Source: Enterococcus alishanensis (GTDB lineage Bacteria > Bacillota > Bacilli > Lactobacillales > Enterococcaceae). From it: DNA of 64,000 bases. Position numbers and translations under genes: made by a program. The stretch spans positions 1 through 64,000 of the forward strand of contig NZ_JAHUZB010000003.1 in assembly GCF_019218635.1 (NCBI RefSeq). The letters are read 5' to 3'. Below are positions 60,061 to 64,000 of the stretch, piece after piece (positions within the stretch are counted from its first letter, which is position 1; every line of letters starts with the position of its first letter). The notes beneath the pieces are model-generated. The model did not search any database. It saw nothing but the letters and a program-made list of their open reading frames with translations, and had not been told where the DNA came from.

Positions 60061-60480
60061 TTTCCAAATTGGTGGGAAGGTACAAGATTGTTATTTAATC
60101 AACTATAAGCTAAAATTCAAATTGTTTAAAAATTGGTAATCGATTACAATATTTTTTAAAAAAGAAAGTTGGGATGAAATGAGTTGGTTAAAAAGATGTA
60201 ATTGAAACAGAAAAAGCCGTGATTGCCCGGATAAAGGAATACTAAATGCGGTAAAAAATGCTGTCCCTGAAACTTTGGGTTTTACCAATATTCGGTGTCA
60301 GGGTGGATACGTTAAAACTAGCTGACGGCATAGTCCCCGCCAATTCTTTCAAATATGGCAATTTTGAAAATCATATGGATCTGGAACAGGTCAAAACCAT
60401 TCGTTAAAGATCAGTTGATTACCGTAAACAATCTTAATTGAATAGTCGCTTGTTATCTTGGAAAGAGCATTTATAGATGC
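60061..60480 (+). pseudogene. Decayed coding remnant of unknown family
   Basis: Broken plus-strand frames. One piece reads LKLADGIVPANSFKYGNFEN and continues HMDLEQVKTIR-stop at about 60404; others read KNAVPETLGFTNIRCQGGY. No frame extends more than about 45 codons. It precedes the second PTS locus and may be a remnant of a sugar-metabolism gene, but I do not recognise it. Confidence 0.35.
60136..60147. promoter_or_regulatory. LacI/CcpA-type palindromic operator candidate
   Basis: GTAATCGATTAC is a perfect 12-bp palindrome with a central CG, the form of LacI-family operators. It lies in the decayed region. Confidence 0.4.
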
Positions 60481-60691
60481 AGAATTGAAGCATTTATAGA
60501 GGCTCTTTCTTTATTTTCAACAAAAATATAGGGTAAGTGGCTTTTTGAAAAAGTAATAATCAGGGGATTTTTATTAGAAATAAGTGCAAAAAAATCAATA
60601 GTTCTACATTAATCTGGAACTATAAAACAATATCCGTCAGTAATCTTTGACGGTAGTATAAAAATATGGAAACGCTTAAGAGGTGATTAGT

Positions 60692-62638
60692 TTGAATCTT
60701 AGAGAGAGGGAAAAAGAATTTTTGAAAATGTTGATTCGCCAAAAAAGTTACCAGTCTGCTCAGTATTTTACTGAAAAATTACAAGTTTCCACAAAAACTA
60801 TTTACAAAGACTTGGTGAATATTCAAGAATTTTTAGCACCGTACCAAATGTCGATTGAAAAAATTCCGAGAAAAGGAATTCGTTTAGTCGGTAATGATGA
60901 GAGTCGTGGGAAATTAAAGCTGATGTTGGGTGAAATAGTCACCAGTCATGATGCTTATGATGGTCAGTATCGGCGGTTATTTATTTTTGCAGAGATGCTA
61001 TTTTCAAACGATTATTGCAGTTATCAAGCATATGCTGATTATTTTTTTATTAGCACCCAAACGATAAAAAAAGACATTGATTTGATTGAGGATTATTTAA
61101 CAGAACGACAGCTGGTCTTGCAAAGAGTGTCTCCTGGCTTGTCGGTGAATGGGGATGAAGCGGGGATTCAATTGGCTTTTAAAGATTATTTGGAAAAGTA
61201 TCAAGCCACTAATTCTCTCAGTAATGAACAAGAAATAGAGTTGTTTAATGAAGGAATTATCACTATTGTTGAACAATTTATTACTAGTTTGCAGGAAGGG
61301 AATTTCCCTAACGCTTATATCATTCACTCCCTTCGAAATGAGTTACTGATTTTAATCAATCGGGTCAAAATCGGTCACCATCATCGGGAAAATACCAATT
61401 TGTTATTTAGTGATATGGAAAATATGCAGATGTATATGACCGCCATCGCCTTGTCGGAGCAATGCAGCCGAGAAATGAATATTATTTTTTCTAAGTCGGA
61501 TATTTATTATTTGTGTTCATTTTTAGTCGCCCATGGGATTGAACCAAATTTTCAGGAATCAAACGAGACGATTACTGATGGGGTGAAAAAGTTAATTGCC
61601 CGCATGTCGTTGTTGATTGATGCTGATTTGAGTCATGATGAACGCTTGTTTAATTCTCTTAGTGCCCATATTTCGCCGATGATTTTTCGTTTACAAATTG
61701 GGGTTGAAATAAAGAATCCTTTAAAAGAACAAATTATTGCCCAATATTCAACCATGTTCACTTTAGTTAAATATGGTGTTGCTGTAATTGAAGATATTTT
61801 CGAGATTAAATTAACCGACGACGAAATTAGTTTTTTAACGATTCATTTTCAACTGGCCTTTGAAAAAATTCGTTCGGCCAAACATATCTTAATTGTCTGT
61901 CCAACAGGTTTAGGGACTTCTCAATTAATTTACCAACGGATTCGGCAAAATCTGCCGACAGTCAACATTATTGAAGTGGTGGATTATCAAGAGTATCAAG
62001 AAAAAACTTTAAAAGATGTTGATTTAATTATCACTGCTATTAAGTTGTCCGATACCCAAGGCATTCCAGTTGCTTATGTTTCTGCTTTGCCAACTTATGA
62101 AGAAATCAATGCCATTATTAAACAATTATCCCAAATCGTCGCCAAAGAAAAAAGTTTCAAGACAAAAGCAATTTATTCAACTTCTTATTCGATTTCGACG
62201 GTCTTAGATCCGCAGTTGATTTTTTTAAATTTAACATTGGCAAGCCAAGCAGAAGTACTGTTGTTTTTAAATCAGCAATTTCACTTAAAAGGCTACGTGA
62301 CAGAAGCTTTTAAAGAAGCGATTTTTGAACGAGAAAAATTAGGCTCAACGGGATTGAGTACTGGCGTGGCGATTCCTCATGCCAGCCCCGAGACAGTTTT
62401 AGCCACCAAAGCCGCCATTATCACTTTAAAAAAACCAATTAAATGGGGCGAGACAGAGATTCGTTTAGTTGTTTTATTAGCGATTTCTGAAGAGGACATG
62501 CCAGTTGCAAAAAATATGCTGGCCTCTATTTACAACATTTTAAGTTCCCAAGCAAAAATCCAGCAACTGATTGCTTGTGAATCGGCTACGGAAATTATTC
62601 AAATTCTACGTTCAGAGAGGAATGACAATTATGACTGA
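60692..62638 (+). CDS. PRD-containing transcriptional regulator with PTS IIB- and IIA-like domains (second)
   Basis: About 648 residues from the TTG at 60692, which follows AGAGGTG by six bases (a GTG at 60683 overlaps that site). The layout equals that of the regulator at 41208: HTH, two PRDs, a galactitol-type IIB-like domain with CPTGLGTSQLI, and a IIA_2 domain with STGVAIPHASP. It probably controls the downstream IIA and IIC genes in response to sugar. Its end overlaps the IIA start by 8 bp. Confidence 0.87.
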   Translation: MNLREREKEFLKMLIRQKSYQSAQYFTEKLQVSTKTIYKDLVNIQEFLAPYQMSIEKIPRKGIRLVGNDESRGKLKLMLGEIVTSHDAYDGQYRRLFIFAEMLFSNDYCSYQAYADYFFISTQTIKKDIDLIEDYLTERQLVLQRVSPGLSVNGDEAGIQLAFKDYLEKYQATNSLSNEQEIELFNEGIITIVEQFITSLQEGNFPNAYIIHSLRNELLILINRVKIGHHHRENTNLLFSDMENMQMYMTAIALSEQCSREMNIIFSKSDIYYLCSFLVAHGIEPNFQESNETITDGVKKLIARMSLLIDADLSHDERLFNSLSAHISPMIFRLQIGVEIKNPLKEQIIAQYSTMFTLVKYGVAVIEDIFEIKLTDDEISFLTIHFQLAFEKIRSAKHILIVCPTGLGTSQLIYQRIRQNLPTVNIIEVVDYQEYQEKTLKDVDLIITAIKLSDTQGIPVAYVSALPTYEEINAIIKQLSQIVAKEKSFKTKAIYSTSYSISTVLDPQLIFLNLTLASQAEVLLFLNQQFHLKGYVTEAFKEAIFEREKLGSTGLSTGVAIPHASPETVLATKAAIITLKKPIKWGETEIRLVVLLAISEEDMPVAKNMLASIYNILSSQAKIQQLIACESATEIIQILRSERNDNYD

Positions 62639-63092
62639 GTTTTTTAATGAAGAGATTACTTTGTTTCAGCAAGAAGCAGACTCAGCTGCGGAGGCGTTAA
62701 AAAGTCTGGCGGAAGTCTTTCAAGAAAAAAAACTTGTGACGACTGATTTTTATCAGAATATTTTAAAAAGAGAGGAGGCTTTTCCAACAGGGTTAGATGT
62801 GAATGGTATTGGTGTGGCATTACCTCATACCGATAGCGAATTTGTTCATCGTTCACAAGTTGGTTTCTTATCTTTAAAACAACCAGTCAGCTTTTTTCAA
62901 ATGGGTACCACCGATCAACCGGTGAAAGTCCAAATTATCTTCATGCTAGCTTTAAAAGAACCACATCAACAACTAACAATGCTTCAAAATTTGATTGCGA
63001 TGTTTCAAAAAGAAGGAGTTTTACAGCAATTATTAGCGGTTGATCAAACAGCCGATTATTTATCAATCATTCATGAAAGTGGGCTTTATTAA
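62631..63092 (+). CDS. PTS galactitol-type IIA component
   Basis: A 153-residue protein from the ATG at 62631 (GAGAGGA site); an earlier in-frame start at 62571 lies inside the regulator. It has the PTS_EIIA_2 fold with the site His in GIGVALPHTDSEFVH (near residue 62). It passes phosphate to a IIB component. No IIB gene follows directly; it may come after IIC, outside the window. Galactitol type is inferred from the IIC neighbour. Confidence 0.85.
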   Translation: MTEFFNEEITLFQQEADSAAEALKSLAEVFQEKKLVTTDFYQNILKREEAFPTGLDVNGIGVALPHTDSEFVHRSQVGFLSLKQPVSFFQMGTTDQPVKVQIIFMLALKEPHQQLTMLQNLIAMFQKEGVLQQLLAVDQTADYLSIIHESGLY

Positions 63093-63109
63093 TCAAGGAG
63101 GGGAAAATT

Positions 63110-64000
63110 ATGTTAGATGCATTACAGTGGTTTGTCGATTTAGGTGCAACAGTTGTGTTACCGATTTTGATATTTATTTTTGGTTTGGCTTTAGGAACAA
63201 AACCGGGGAAAGCTTTCTCGGCCGCATTAACGGTGGGTGTCGGATTTGTCGGCTTGAACTTGGTGATCGATTTATTAACCAATAGTTTAGGACCCGCCGC
63301 ACAAGCGATGGTAGAACGCTTTGGGCTGAACTTAACAACGATCGATGTAGGTTGGCCGGCAGCTGCCGCGATTTCTTATGGTACGATTTTAGGTTCTTTA
63401 GCGATTCCGATTGCGGTTGCTTTAAATGTAATTTTGATTGTTGTTGGTTTAACGAAGACTTTAAATGTCGATGTTTGGAATCTTTGGCATGCAGCTTTTA
63501 TCGCTTCATTGGTCTATGCTTTAACCAATAATTTTGCGATGGGGATTGCAGCGACTGTTATTTACACGATGATGATTTTAGTATTTGGTGATATTCTTGG
63601 TCCTGTTATTAATAAATTTTATAGTTTTCCAAATATTACTTTCCCTCACGGAACAGCGATTCCCGGTTTTATTATTGCTTTACCGTTTAATTGGTTGTTT
63701 GATCGAATTCCGGGGATTAAAAATTGGAAGGCCGATCCAGAAACGATTCAAGAAAAATTTGGTGTCTTTGGTGATTCCACTGTAATGGGTTTTATTATCG
63801 GGTTAGCAATGGGTATTTTAGCTGGGTATGATGTTGCCGGCATTGGACAATTAGCGATCCAAACCAGTGCAGTGATGGTGATTATGCCGCGGATGGTTTC
63901 ATTATTGATGGAAGGTTTGACACCTATTTCAGAAGCAGCCAATACATTTGTCCAAAAACGTTTTCCAGGGCGAGAATTATATATCGGGATGGATGCGGCG
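63110..64000 (+). CDS. PTS galactitol-type IIC permease, truncated by the window edge
   Basis: A 297-codon frame from the ATG at 63110 (AAGGAGGGG site) runs to the end of the window without a stop. It has the GatC-type pattern: ALQWFVDLGATVVLPILIFI at residues 4-23, FPHGTAIPGFIIALPFNWLF near 180-199 and a gly-rich GVGFVGLNL. It imports galactitol or a related polyol while phosphorylating it. The gene is partial at 3' in the window only. Confidence 0.88.
   Translation, partial: MLDALQWFVDLGATVVLPILIFIFGLALGTKPGKAFSAALTVGVGFVGLNLVIDLLTNSLGPAAQAMVERFGLNLTTIDVGWPAAAAISYGTILGSLAIPIAVALNVILIVVGLTKTLNVDVWNLWHAAFIASLVYALTNNFAMGIAATVIYTMMILVFGDILGPVINKFYSFPNITFPHGTAIPGFIIALPFNWLFDRIPGIKNWKADPETIQEKFGVFGDSTVMGFIIGLAMGILAGYDVAGIGQLAIQTSAVMVIMPRMVSLLMEGLTPISEAANTFVQKRFPGRELYIGMDAA

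Noticed and set aside
1-64000. tRNA, rRNA or selC genes
   Set aside because: None was recognised by eye on either strand. A tRNAscan-SE run would be decisive; selA, selB and selC are expected elsewhere in the genome.

Overview
The window reads as low-GC Firmicute DNA, most likely Enterococcus or a close relative. The reasons are AT-rich coding sequence with strong AGGAGG ribosome binding sites, LPXTG and Cna_B/MucBP surface proteins with a class A sortase, a Met T-box, PRD/PTS regulators, and a peptide-scavenging gene set of lactic-acid-bacterial type. No rRNA, tRNA or CRISPR array was seen. The genus is an inference.

Layout. (1) 1-10.4 kb is an accessory surface-protein region: a partial thioester adhesin, a sortase A, a MucBP-LPXTG protein, a secreted DUF5648-type protein, and fragments of an IS3-type transposase, a GIY-YIG protein and a second MucBP protein. 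(2) 10.4-16.1 kb, minus strand: PAQR/hemolysin III protein, RNase HI, and a nitrilase-metI-metN-metQ operon behind a Met-specifier T-box. A GldA-like dehydrogenase diverges from it. (3) 17.2-21.3 kb is a complete plasmid-type maintenance locus: about 43 copies of a GTTTACTT-like repeat, parA, a small parB-like gene, more repeats with DnaA boxes, three tandem hairpins with TTGGCG loops that look like an antisense-RNA copy-control module, and a RepA_N-type rep gene. Gene orientation flips here (leftward to its left, rightward to its right), so the window may come from a megaplasmid/chromid or from an integrated one. (4) 21.4-31.3 kb: ClC-like channel, two M24 Xaa-Pro peptidases, ThrE-type exporter pair, proline iminopeptidase, POT peptide transporter, and an AbrB/Doc toxin-antitoxin pair. 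(5) 31.3-36.7 kb: an ABC exporter with a nonsense-broken permease, then a fluoride-riboswitch operon (CLC-F, small protein, antiporter). (6) 36.9-45.8 kb: DeoR regulator, glycyl radical enzyme and activase, PRD regulator, fructose-type PTS and fructose-6-phosphate-aldolase-like enzyme. This set matches the E. coli pflDC/frw/fsaB arrangement and suggests anaerobic anhydrohexitol use. (7) 46-48.6 kb: two GNAT genes (one broken) and an anchored protein of unknown function. (8) 48.9-57.5 kb: a LysR gene diverging from a full D-proline reductase operon, prdC-prdA-orf-prdB-prdD-prdE-prdF-TSUP. Both prdC and prdB contain an in-frame UGA read as selenocysteine, each followed by a plausible SECIS hairpin. 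(9) 57.6-64 kb: a BceAB-like ABC pair whose ATPase lacks the Walker B glutamate, a decayed stretch, and a second PRD regulator with galactitol-type PTS IIA and IIC genes running off the end.

How it fits together. The two Xaa-Pro peptidases, the proline iminopeptidase and the peptide importer release proline from peptides. The racemase PrdF makes D-proline and the selenoenzyme PrdA/PrdB reduces it to 5-aminovalerate as an electron sink. The glycyl radical enzyme locus is likewise a strictly anaerobic pathway. The window therefore suggests a gut enterococcus equipped for anaerobic Stickland-type metabolism, with selenocysteine machinery encoded elsewhere.
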